Origin: Microbacterium sp. LWO12-1.2
GTDB taxonomy: Bacteria > Actinomycetota > Actinomycetes > Actinomycetales > Microbacteriaceae
Length of the DNA stretch: 64,000 nt
Assembly: GCF_040675875.1 (NCBI RefSeq)
Contig: NZ_JBEGII010000001.1
Span: forward strand, 3,534,001-3,598,000
Direction of reading: 5' to 3'
A program made the translations under genes and the position numbers. The notes beneath the pieces were generated by a model. The model did no database searches. It had not been told where the DNA came from and saw only the letters and a list, made by a program, of their open reading frames with translations. Positions 41,358-48,551 of this stretch are shown piece after piece; the stretch's first letter is position 1, and each line of letters opens with the position of its first letter.

Positions 41358-42109
41358 TCACAGGGCGGTGTAGCCGCCGTCGACCAGGTGGTAGCTGCCG
41401 GTGATGAAGCTGGCGGCGTCGCTGGCGAGGAAGGCGATCAGGTTCGCGACCTCATCGGCCTGGCCCAGGCGTCCGATCGGGTGCTTGCTCACGAGGAAGT
41501 CCTTCGCCTCGTCGCCCATGTTGGCGAGCAGTGGGGTGTCGATGAAGCCGGGGCCCACCGAGTTCACGCGCACGCCCTGTGCCGAGTACTCCAGCGCTGC
41601 GATTTGGTCATGCCAACCACGCCGTGCTTCGCCGTGACGTAGGCGGGGGAGTTCGCGAAGCCGACGCTGCCGAGGATCGAGGCGATGTTCACGACCGAGC
41701 CGCCGCCGTTCGCGAGGATCGAGAGGATCTGCGCCTTCATGTTGCGGAACACCGCGTTGAGGTTGATCGCGATCACCTTGTCCCAGGCGTCGTCCTCGTA
41801 CTCGGCGGTGGGAGCGGATGCGCCTCCGATGCCGGCGTTGTTGACGCCGATGCGCAAGGGGGCGAGGGTGTTGGCGAGCTCGACGGACGACGCGATCCAG
41901 GCGGCGTCGGTCGCGTCGCCCACGGACGCCTCCGCGGTGCCGCCGGCGGCGCGGATCTCCTCGACGACCGCGTTCGCGTGCTCGGCGTTCAGGTCGTTCA
42001 CGACCACGGCTGCGCCGTTCTTCGCCAGCAGGAGGGCGGTCGAGCGTCCGATTCCGCTGCCTGCTCCCGTCACGATCGCCGAGCGGTCTGAGACGTCGTA
42101 CTGAGCCAC
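41358..42109 (-). pseudogene. SDR family oxidoreductase with one-base frameshift
   Basis: The first ~165 codons give a classical SDR: SAIVTGAGSGIGRSTALLLA (TGxxxGIG), VNNAGIGG, and the catalytic Ser-Tyr-Lys with YVTAKHG. After GMTKS the frame fails. Shifting by one base near 41600 restores AALEYSAQGVRVNSVGPGFIDTPLLANMG to the end GSYHLVDGGYTAL. A single missing base in a GCAGCG context explains it. The start is GTG 42109 with GGAG six bases upstream. It would be an NAD(P)-dependent sugar or acyl dehydrogenase if the base is restored; a sequencing error cannot be excluded. Confidence 0.8.
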
Positions 42110-42329
42110 GAGTGACTCCACTTCCGGGCGGTCACGGTGCCGGGAGATCTTCTCGGACGGTCCGTCCTTCCCTCCACCCTACGCCCGGGGGTGGATTCGC
42201 GTGAATGGATGCCGGCATCCGTCTCGGGAATCGGTCCGCGTGCGATCTGCTCTCCCGGTGAGGCCGGGGCCAGCTCGCACCGTCACGGCGGAACCGACCC
42301 CGGCGAACGGTGATCGTCAGCGTGCGCCG

Positions 42330-42635
42330 GCCCCGGCCGCCGCCGAGGTGGCGGAGTGTGCGGAGTCGGCGGCGGAAGCGGACGAGAGTTTCCATCGAGT
42401 GCCGGCGGCGGCTCTCGGCAACGATGCGATCGTGTCGGTGCTGGACCAGTTCGGCCCGGTCGTGCGCCGTGCGGAGCGGATGAGATTCGCCGCTGACGGG
42501 CAAGCGTCGCTCGAGCGTCACGAGCGGCTCATCGCACTCCTGGCGAGTGGGGACGTCGAAGGGGCGGCAGGGGTGGCTTTCGAGACGTGGCACACCCTGT
42601 CTGTCGACGACGAACCGTCGCCCGAACGGGGATGA
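42330..42635 (+). pseudogene. C-terminal remnant of a FadR-type (GntR/FCD) regulator
   Basis: The frame AAEVAECAESAAEADESFHRV ... ALGNDAIVSVLDQFGPVVRRAERM ... SLERHERLIALLASGDVEGAAGVAFETWHTL matches the end of an FCD ligand domain, including the D-x2-FH and H-x2-LI-x-LL metal/ligand segments. No winged helix precedes it and the upstream frame looks non-coding. The DNA-binding half has been deleted. It is divergent from the frameshifted SDR gene, which it probably once regulated. Confidence 0.7.
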
Positions 42636-42723
42636 GTCGAGCGCTGAGCGCGCCGCCTCCGGCTACGGGGAGCGTTGACGACCCACGTCGTACAAGATGG
42701 CGCAACCGACAGAGGGGGAGGCC

Positions 42724-42978
42724 GTGACGCGTCAGATACTGGCGGTTCGCAAAGACAGCGATGGCAACATCACTCATCTCAAAGGCGCGGCGTGGGAGAG
42801 CGCGATCGAACGCGTGATCGGTGACATCGAAGCCGGCCGCTATCGGTACACCGTTCGTGTCGGCGGACACGACGCAGATGTGTTCGTGCCCCCGGATACG
42901 CCGCATTGGAAGAAGCGCCTGCGGACGATCGCCGACACGACGTCGAAGAACATTCTCGACGCACTCCCGCCGTTCTAG
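42724..42978 (+). CDS. DUF3892 family protein
   Basis: The 84-residue protein MTRQILAVRKDSDGNITHLKGAAW ... AIERVIGDIEAGRYRYTVRVGGHDADVFV ... ADTTSKNILDALPPF has the DUF3892 pattern, including the terminal N-x-LDALP segment. The function is unknown. I chose GTG 42724 because a GGGGGAGG tract ends just before it and the family normally starts here; an ATG 27 bases earlier is the alternative. Confidence 0.8.
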   Translation: MTRQILAVRKDSDGNITHLKGAAWESAIERVIGDIEAGRYRYTVRVGGHDADVFVPPDTPHWKKRLRTIADTTSKNILDALPPF

Positions 42979-43420
42979 CTGTACTGACCCTCGACCGTTG
43001 TTGATTCGGTCGATGTCATTGTCGCCTTGGGGGAGCTCCCCCTCTTGAAGCGAGTCCCGCGTTGACGCCTGCAGGGGACACTAGAATTCGGTGGCATTCG
43101 TGGGAGTTGAACTTGGGCGATGGCTGTTGGCTCTCACGTCGGAGCCTCCACCCCTGTGCGTCTGGGGAGAGCGCCGGACTGCATGCGGTCGCGCGTGTGC
43201 ACGGGGTGGAGGCCGTCTAAGTGACCAACTTGGGCGTCGATCAAACCTGATAGAACTCGTAATACCACTGTGGGTTCGCGCCAGGGGCCTGCCCAGTGGC
43301 AGTCCTTTGACAACTTGGCGTCGGTTCAATCGTCCCGACGGAGCGACTCGTCGTTGCGCTCGACGTCCATCTTGAATCCCTGTATTCTCCATGTGCATGC
43401 CAGGGCGATCAGTAATACCT
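42979..43420. other. Intergenic stretch without recognisable gene
   Basis: About 440 bp lie between DUF3892 and the convergent Tat-type gene. No reading frame here has a convincing start, ribosome site or family pattern. Two loosely similar segments, AACTTGGGCGTCGATCAAA (near 43223) and AACTTGGCGTCGGTTCAA (near 43312), may be degenerate direct repeats. The composition is less GC-rich than the flanking genes by eye. Confidence 0.5.
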
Positions 43421-44347
43421 CTACACGCAGCCCGGGACATCGAAGGTGACACTGCTGATGGCGATGAAATGCCAGCCGACCATTCCGTCGTAATTCGAAT
43501 ATTGCATGGTGCTCCCCGAGGGGAATGTCGCAAACGTGAAGGTATCCGAGACGTACCCACTACCGGGCGTCGCTTCCTGGCTGCCGGAACGGTGGTAGGG
43601 GTCGGCGAGAGTCCCCGTCCCACTGCCCGTTGTAGCGGCACCGGGACTGCCGGTAAACGCGATGCTGGTGGGTGCGAGGCTGAAGCCGACGGCGTCCCAG
43701 TAGGCTCCCCGCCCGTTGCCGCCGTAGGGGTCTCCACCAGGAGGGATGACGCCTACGTATGAGGTGATGTCAAAGATCTCCATCGAGAAATTCGCTGGGT
43801 TAATCACTTCGCCATCTTTCGTGATGACGAAGGTGAGCGTCTGCAGGTCGGAGCCGATCGCTGCAGTACCGCTTGGCTCTGGGTCGACGGCGGCCCGCTG
43901 GTTGAGGACGATCGCGCCGCCCGTCGGCGGGAGGAAGCCCCCGAACGTGTAGTCCTGGCTCCCATCGGGAGCCACATTGCCTGCCCAGCCGTTGCCAGAA
44001 GTGGTGAGGTTGAACGACGTATAGGGGAGCCCATCTAGGCCGCCTGACTGGCCCACGGTCGTCGTAGTTGACGCCGCCGACGAGATCGTGACGACATATG
44101 TCGAACCGTCGGGCCCCTGCGTCGACAGGGATACCGACTGAGGTTCAGGGGCGGTCGTCTGGTCGCCGGGCATGATCGGGAATGTCACCGGACTGCAGGG
44201 CGGAGCGCTTGCGGCAGCCATGGGGACGGCAGTCGCCGCAGCGATCACTGGGATGCTCCACGCGGCGCCCTTGACGACTAGCCGACGGCTTATGCCGTTG
44301 TCGCGGGGGGCTTCGGGCGATTCGTGATCGTCTCGATCGTCGCGCAT
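43421..44347 (-). CDS. Tat-type secreted protein of unknown function
   Basis: The 308-residue product has an N-terminal region MRDDRDDHESPEAPRDNGIS, then a twin-arginine type signal (SRRLVVKGAAWSIPVIAAAT) with cleavage probable near AAASA. The mature part is Gly-, Thr- and Ser-rich with many short beta-type segments (SVSLSTQGPDGSTYVVTISS, YTFGGFLPPTGGAIVLNQRA), typical of an extracellular beta-sandwich. Two cysteines near residue 80 (PPC) and at the penultimate position (PGCV) could form a disulfide. I do not recognise the family. Reading frames continue upstream to 44614 but without coding character. Confidence 0.75.
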   Translation of the reverse strand: MRDDRDDHESPEAPRDNGISRRLVVKGAAWSIPVIAAATAVPMAAASAPPCSPVTFPIMPGDQTTAPEPQSVSLSTQGPDGSTYVVTISSAASTTTTVGQSGGLDGLPYTSFNLTTSGNGWAGNVAPDGSQDYTFGGFLPPTGGAIVLNQRAAVDPEPSGTAAIGSDLQTLTFVITKDGEVINPANFSMEIFDITSYVGVIPPGGDPYGGNGRGAYWDAVGFSLAPTSIAFTGSPGAATTGSGTGTLADPYHRSGSQEATPGSGYVSDTFTFATFPSGSTMQYSNYDGMVGWHFIAISSVTFDVPGCV

Positions 44348-44740
44348 TTCTGGCTGCAACACGTTCAACTCCTGGCGGTCCTGTTCTGGGCAGTCGAGGC
44401 CTGAGCGATCCTGGAGAGTTGCTGAGCCGCCGCAGCCGCCTACGATGCGGCGTGCCGCCATCTCTGTCGAATCGAGGTGCCTCACACCTTGTGCTACCCA
44501 TTTGCCCGGTTCTGCGACCAGAGCGAAAGTCATCCGAGCAATCTGGACACTTTCACTGCCTTCTCCGGTCAATAAACCGCAAGTGCCGTCATGCTTTGGC
44601 CCAAGCCGTGTCATAACTATGATGACTCTGCCCCCTGATCCCCGCGCCCCGGCACCTTCACCTCACCTGCAGGGTGAGTTGGAGCGGCCGCTGGGTGCCG
44701 CTGTGCCTCCGTATCCAGGTTCCGCTGTGCCCCCGCATCC
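44348..44740. promoter_or_regulatory. Divergent intergenic region with AraC-gene promoter and 24-bp repeat
   Basis: TTGGCC (44596-44601), a 16-base spacer and TATGAT (44618-44623) form a plausible promoter for the AraC gene. Two 24-bp direct repeats follow at 44695-44718 and 44719-44742, identical at 20 of 24 positions (GT-N-CCGCTGTGCC-N-CCG core). The second copy ends inside the AraC start codon. No separate gene is supported here. Confidence 0.45.
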
Positions 44741-45634
44741 ATGAATCACACATCCGCGACCGAACGCGCCCAGCGGCCGAGTAGTGCCCGCCCGTCATTG
44801 CTCACCCTGGGATGGGTTGGCGGCGAGACGATAGCTCAGAGCGGCGTTGATATGACACGCGGGGGCGTCTGGACCGTTGCGCGCGCATGGTCCACCGCGG
44901 GGACTCTGAGGGCGGCCGCACTGTCTCGGGGGACCACCCGAGTGTTGCTTGGTGTGGACGGACGGGCTGACGTCACCGTCAACGATGAAGCGATGGTCAT
45001 TGCGCCTGGTGCACTTTTGATAGTTCCTGAAGGCGCGACCGTAACGACAACGAACACCGGCGTGTGGGCGCGTTGTGAATGGCAGCTAAATGCGCCGTTG
45101 CTGCGTCACGGGCAACTCGCCAATCACGCGGGGAAGCCGCTGCGGATGTCTACCGCAGACTTCTCTCTTCTGGCCGCGATGACGAGCGTGATCAGTACGG
45201 AGTCGACGTTTGCCACCGCATGGGGGGGCGGACTTCTGGTGGACTCGCTAGCTGCTGCGATCGCCACAGCAGTGTTCACATCTACCTGGACTAGTTTGAA
45301 TCTATCTGAGGCCCAGGCAGACACCATTCACAATGCGATTCAGGTTATTTATAAACGACACGCCGACGCGTCTTTCACGGTTGCGGGCCTTGCTGCAGAG
45401 ATATCCATCTCAAAGCACTATCTGCATCGATTGTTCGCTAGCGTAGGTGTCACTCCGCGCCAGATCCTCGAAGCGCGAAGAGTGTCCACCGCAGTGGCCA
45501 TGTTGAAGATCTCACCTAACCACAGCGTCGATGTCATGTCCGCGGTGGCGCAAAAGTCGGGCTTTGCTACGGTGCGGACGATGCAGGCGGCCATCAGGCG
45601 GCAGCAGGATATGAAAGGACCCTCACTTCGGTAG
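44741..45634 (+). CDS. AraC family transcriptional regulator
   Basis: The 297-residue protein has an N-terminal cupin-like part (RVLLGVDGRADVTVNDEAMVIAPGALLIVPEGATVTTTNTGVW) and a C-terminal AraC-type double HTH (FTVAGLAAEISISKHYLHRLFASVGVTPRQILEARRVSTAVAMLK, then SVDVMSAVAQKSGFATVRTMQAAI). The ATG overlaps the second 24-bp repeat and lacks a ribosome site, so the true translation signal is unclear. It lies between a divergent Tat-secreted protein gene and a downstream MauE-like gene and could regulate either. Confidence 0.85.
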   Translation: MNHTSATERAQRPSSARPSLLTLGWVGGETIAQSGVDMTRGGVWTVARAWSTAGTLRAAALSRGTTRVLLGVDGRADVTVNDEAMVIAPGALLIVPEGATVTTTNTGVWARCEWQLNAPLLRHGQLANHAGKPLRMSTADFSLLAAMTSVISTESTFATAWGGGLLVDSLAAAIATAVFTSTWTSLNLSEAQADTIHNAIQVIYKRHADASFTVAGLAAEISISKHYLHRLFASVGVTPRQILEARRVSTAVAMLKISPNHSVDVMSAVAQKSGFATVRTMQAAIRRQQDMKGPSLR

Positions 45635-45813
45635 GTGGCGGTATCTTTAAACCTTGCAGTCTTCGATGGCGTCGGAACTGGTCTCAGTAGTCCACGAGAT
45701 CTGGTGCCGAGGGGAAATGGCTCAGAGCAGGTGTGTCCCACCTTCGCGTAGGGCAAAGATTGGTGCGCGCCGACGCGCAAGATGCGTGTGAGGGGAGAGA
45801 TAGCATCGGTTCG

Positions 45814-46824
45814 ATGGTTCATGCATTGGCTTTAGCCCTACCCCTCGCCTTGGCGGCCGTTCTCACGGCCGGCGCGATTGGCAAGATACGCGCTCCGGAC
45901 AATGTGACCGGATGGGCCGCCCTCGGTGTGCCCCAGCTATTTCGTCATACATGGCTGATCAGGCTGCATCCCTGGCTGGAACTCATCCTTGCCGGGGCCC
46001 TTGTGGCACTCGGCGGGATACTCGGAACAATAGCTGCCAGCGCCGCGGCAGTGCTGATGGCGGCCTACCTCATAATCGTGGTAGCGGCTTTTCGTACTTC
46101 TCCAGAAGCCTCGTGCGCATGCTTCGGAACCTCCCGTCGAATCACGCGGGTCACTATCGTACGAAACGCGTGGCTCACTGGCCTGGCTGTCGTGACGACC
46201 CTGGTGATCTCGGCGGGGTCGCTGTGGGGTGGCGCCCTCGCGGCGGCGGTCACCAACTGGGAATCGAGTATGGCGCTCATCGTTGTCGCCGTCACCGCTG
46301 CTCTCGCCCTGTGGCATGGAGCGCTCGAATCGCCCGCAATATATCAGTCGGAACCTGTGCATGGCACTCTCATTGGCGAGGGGCCCAATGGTGAAGAGTA
46401 TGTTCGAGTGCGGACGCCAGCTGTGCCCATCACGCTCGGTGACGGAACCACCACGCACTTGCGTGACCTTGCATACCGACGGCCGCAGTTGCTTCTTGCC
46501 GTGGCCGAGACCTGTAACGCATGTCAGCCCGTCGTCGGACGGCTCGAGATCTGGCGGCACCGTGTGCCGGAAGTAGACATTCGCCTGCTCGTCACTGTGC
46601 GGCCGAACAAGAGTCGACTCACCAGCACGCAGCCACCGCTCACCGTGCATGATCCCCACGGCTACGTGCGGGCGTCCATATCTGAATGGTCAACCCCTTC
46701 TGCGGTACTCCTCGGCGTCGACGGCATGCTCGCCGGCGGCCCCGTCTCTGGGCACCCTGCGATTGAGGGGTTCATCGAAGAGATCAGAACGTCACTCGAC
46801 GAAGCAGCCATCGAAGATGCATGA
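45814..46824 (+). CDS. MauE-like membrane protein fused to thioredoxin-like domain
   Basis: The first ~150 residues of this 336-residue protein form four membrane helices with MauE/DoxX features: a helix pair near the start (LPLALAAVLTAGAIGKIRAP) and the motif SCACFG at about residue 105. After a further helix, residues ~190-336 look like a thioredoxin fold facing the exterior, with TCNACQPVVGRLEIW holding a CxxC pair. In methylamine operons MauE and MauD, separate proteins, are needed for disulfide maturation of the dehydrogenase small subunit. Here both functions appear in one polypeptide. It is probably a disulfide-handling system for an exported protein. Confidence 0.8.
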   Translation: MVHALALALPLALAAVLTAGAIGKIRAPDNVTGWAALGVPQLFRHTWLIRLHPWLELILAGALVALGGILGTIAASAAAVLMAAYLIIVVAAFRTSPEASCACFGTSRRITRVTIVRNAWLTGLAVVTTLVISAGSLWGGALAAAVTNWESSMALIVVAVTAALALWHGALESPAIYQSEPVHGTLIGEGPNGEEYVRVRTPAVPITLGDGTTTHLRDLAYRRPQLLLAVAETCNACQPVVGRLEIWRHRVPEVDIRLLVTVRPNKSRLTSTQPPLTVHDPHGYVRASISEWSTPSAVLLGVDGMLAGGPVSGHPAIEGFIEEIRTSLDEAAIEDA

Positions 46825-46894
46825 CGGGGTTTCGCTCAATCGGCGCGAGATCATGCGAGCTGCCGCCGGGGCACCCGCAAGGCTGCGCCCATAA
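46817..46894 (+). pseudogene. Truncated Tat signal peptide gene
   Basis: An ATG overlapping the end of the MauE-like gene opens MHDGVSLNRREIMRAAAGAP, a clear twin-arginine n-region, but the frame ends after five more residues (ARLRP). The hydrophobic core and mature protein are missing. It is most likely the 5' end of the exported partner of the MauE-thioredoxin protein, lost through deletion or frameshift. Confidence 0.6.
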
Positions 46895-46992
46895 ACACCA
46901 CGTCGCTCCTGGATCCCGGCCTCTTCCCGAGGGTCGACCTCCCCGACGTCGATTAGTTGTGTTGCCGAGGCAGTCTCGACACCGATCTCCTC

Positions 46993-47036
46993 TTGACACC
47001 GCCCCCGCCGAGGCATAACGTACAACCAAATGGTTG
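46993..47036 (+). promoter_or_regulatory. Promoter and palindromic operator of the ArsR-SRPBCC operon
   Basis: TTGACA (46993-46998), a 17-base spacer and TAACGT (47016-47021) form a near-consensus promoter. The dyad CAACCA-AA-TGGTTG (47023-47036) immediately follows and covers the ArsR start codon at 47030. The spacing implies a leaderless mRNA starting at or near the ATG, with repression by the ArsR protein at the dyad. Confidence 0.75.
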
Positions 47037-47434
47037 CACAAAGAGAACTCAGCGAAGCGGAGGTCGACCGTGTGTTCCACGCACTGGCCACGTCGACCCG
47101 GCGCGACATCCTGCGTCGGACGATCGAGCGGGAGCAGTCCGTCTCGACCCTCGCCGCCGAGTACGAAATGTCGTTCGCCGCGGTGCAGAAGCACGTCGCC
47201 GTGCTCGAGGCCGCGAACCTCATCGTCAAGCGCGCCGAGGGACGCGAGCGGCTGGTCCGCGCGAATCCCGAGATGATCGCCCGCGCCAAGGCGCTCCTCG
47301 CCCGCTACGAAGAGCTGTGGCGGTCGCGCATCGCCCGACTCGACGACCTGCTGGCCGAGCCCGCCCCGCGCTCAGGGGGCCGCTCCGACGACAACGACAA
47401 CACCGACAACACACGAACAGAAGAAGGAGACTGA
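47030..47434 (+). CDS. ArsR family transcriptional regulator
   Basis: The 134-residue protein begins MVAQRELSEAEVDRVFHALA and has an ArsR winged helix (TRRDILRRTIEREQSVSTLAAEYEMSFAAVQKHVAVLEAANLIVKRAEGRERLVR). No metal-site cysteines are present. The tail is Asp/Asn/Thr rich. It belongs to the ArsR group that accompanies SRPBCC genes, and the SRPBCC gene starts two bases after its stop. Self-repression through the CAACCA/TGGTTG dyad is likely. Confidence 0.92.
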   Translation: MVAQRELSEAEVDRVFHALATSTRRDILRRTIEREQSVSTLAAEYEMSFAAVQKHVAVLEAANLIVKRAEGRERLVRANPEMIARAKALLARYEELWRSRIARLDDLLAEPAPRSGGRSDDNDNTDNTRTEEGD

Positions 47435-47435
47435 C

Positions 47436-48413
47436 ATGCCTGTCACCGACCTCACGACCGACGTCGAGAACCTGACCATGACGGTCGTCGCCGACCTGGC
47501 GGCCCCCGTCGAGAGGGTCTGGGCCGTGTACACCGATCCGCAGCAGCTCGAGCGGTTCTGGGGCCCTCCGGGGTGGCCGGCCACGTTCGGCACCTGGGAC
47601 CACACGGTCGGCGGCCGCGCGATCTACACGATGAACGGACCGCGCGGTGAACGTGCATCCGGTTCGTGGGAGTTCCTTGCGATCGAGGCGCCGAACCGCT
47701 TCGAGGTGATCGACTCGTTCGTCGACGACGACGGCAAGCCGATCGAGGGACTCCCGTCCATGCGGATGACGTTCACATTCGAGCCGTCCGCCGAGGGCAC
47801 GCGCATGGTCAACACCAGCTACTTCGAATCGGTCGAGGCGCTGGAGCAGGTCGTCGCGATGGGTGCCGTCGAAGGAACCAAGCTCGCGATGGGTCAGCTG
47901 GACGCCGTGCTGCAGGACCTCCGCGACTACGCGCAGGGCAAGGGCACCACGGTCGAGCTGCTCGACGACACGCACGTGCGCATCACCCGACTCGTCGAGG
48001 GTTCGCGCGAACTGGTGTGGCGTGCGTTCAACGAAGCGGACCTGGTCAAGCAGTGGATGCTCGGACCCGACGGGTGGGAGATGACGGAGTGCGTGATCGC
48101 CACGGTGCCGGGTGAGACGTATCGCAACTCCTGGGCTCCGGTCGGTGACACCGAGGGTGAGCCATTCGGCTTCGAGGGCGAGGTGCTGATCTTCGACGAG
48201 CCCCGCCGTGCGGTGACCACCGAGCGGATGCAGGGCCAGCCGACGGAGACGCTCAACGACATGAGCCTCTACGAGGAAGACGGCGCCACCCTCATCACGG
48301 TGCTCATCGAGTACCCCGACAAGGAGACGCGCGACATGATCCTCGCCACCGGCATGGCCGACGGCATGGAAGCCTCGTATGCGCGGCTCGAGACCGGTCT
48401 GCTCAAGGTCTGA
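47436..48413 (+). CDS. Tandem SRPBCC (AHSA1-type) domain protein
   Basis: The 325-residue protein contains two AHSA1-like SRPBCC folds: residues ~10-165 (VERVWAVYTDPQQLERFWGPPGWPATFGTWDHTVGG) and ~172-325 (ELVWRAFNEADLVKQWMLGPDGWEMTECVIATVPG). These helix-grip domains bind hydrophobic ligands or act with chaperone-like roles. The ribosome site AAGGAG lies upstream of the ATG. Co-transcription with the ArsR gene implies response to an unknown small molecule. Confidence 0.9.
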   Translation: MPVTDLTTDVENLTMTVVADLAAPVERVWAVYTDPQQLERFWGPPGWPATFGTWDHTVGGRAIYTMNGPRGERASGSWEFLAIEAPNRFEVIDSFVDDDGKPIEGLPSMRMTFTFEPSAEGTRMVNTSYFESVEALEQVVAMGAVEGTKLAMGQLDAVLQDLRDYAQGKGTTVELLDDTHVRITRLVEGSRELVWRAFNEADLVKQWMLGPDGWEMTECVIATVPGETYRNSWAPVGDTEGEPFGFEGEVLIFDEPRRAVTTERMQGQPTETLNDMSLYEEDGATLITVLIEYPDKETRDMILATGMADGMEASYARLETGLLKV

Positions 48414-48525
48414 CCGTTCACAACTCCTCAGAAACCGGCCGATTCCGTGGTGGATCGGCCGGTTTCTGCGGTGCGGCTGCCGTGCGGGGCCGGTGCGCCG
48501 TCGGTTCTTGAGGAGTTGTGAACGG
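48414..48525. terminator. Nested inverted repeats after the SRPBCC gene
   Basis: The inner hairpin AGAAACCGGCCGAT (48430-48443) and ATCGGCCGGTTTCT (48454-48467) has a perfect 14-bp stem and ends in TTTCT, a good intrinsic terminator. It is enclosed by outer perfect 17-bp arms (CCGTTCACAACTCCTCA at 48414-48430 and its complement at 48509-48525). The outer arms suggest an additional repeat element rather than a simple terminator. Confidence 0.7.
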
Positions 48526-48551
48526 CCTCGGCGAGATAAAGTGGCGGGACG

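Noticed and set aside
43091..43130. tRNA-like segment (GGGAGTTGAAC resembling a T-arm complement)
   Set aside because: The flanking bases do not form a T-stem and no anticodon or acceptor stem is present.
43091..43375. 94-codon plus-strand frame between DUF3892 and the Tat-type gene
   Set aside because: No ribosome site or family pattern, high Arg and Cys content, and no support from neighbours.
44619..44744. Small proline-rich ORF (MMTLPPDPRAPAPSPH...) overlapping the AraC start by ATGA
   Set aside because: Its start codons coincide with the TATGAT promoter element, there is no ribosome site, and the proline-rich end is simply the translated 24-bp repeat.
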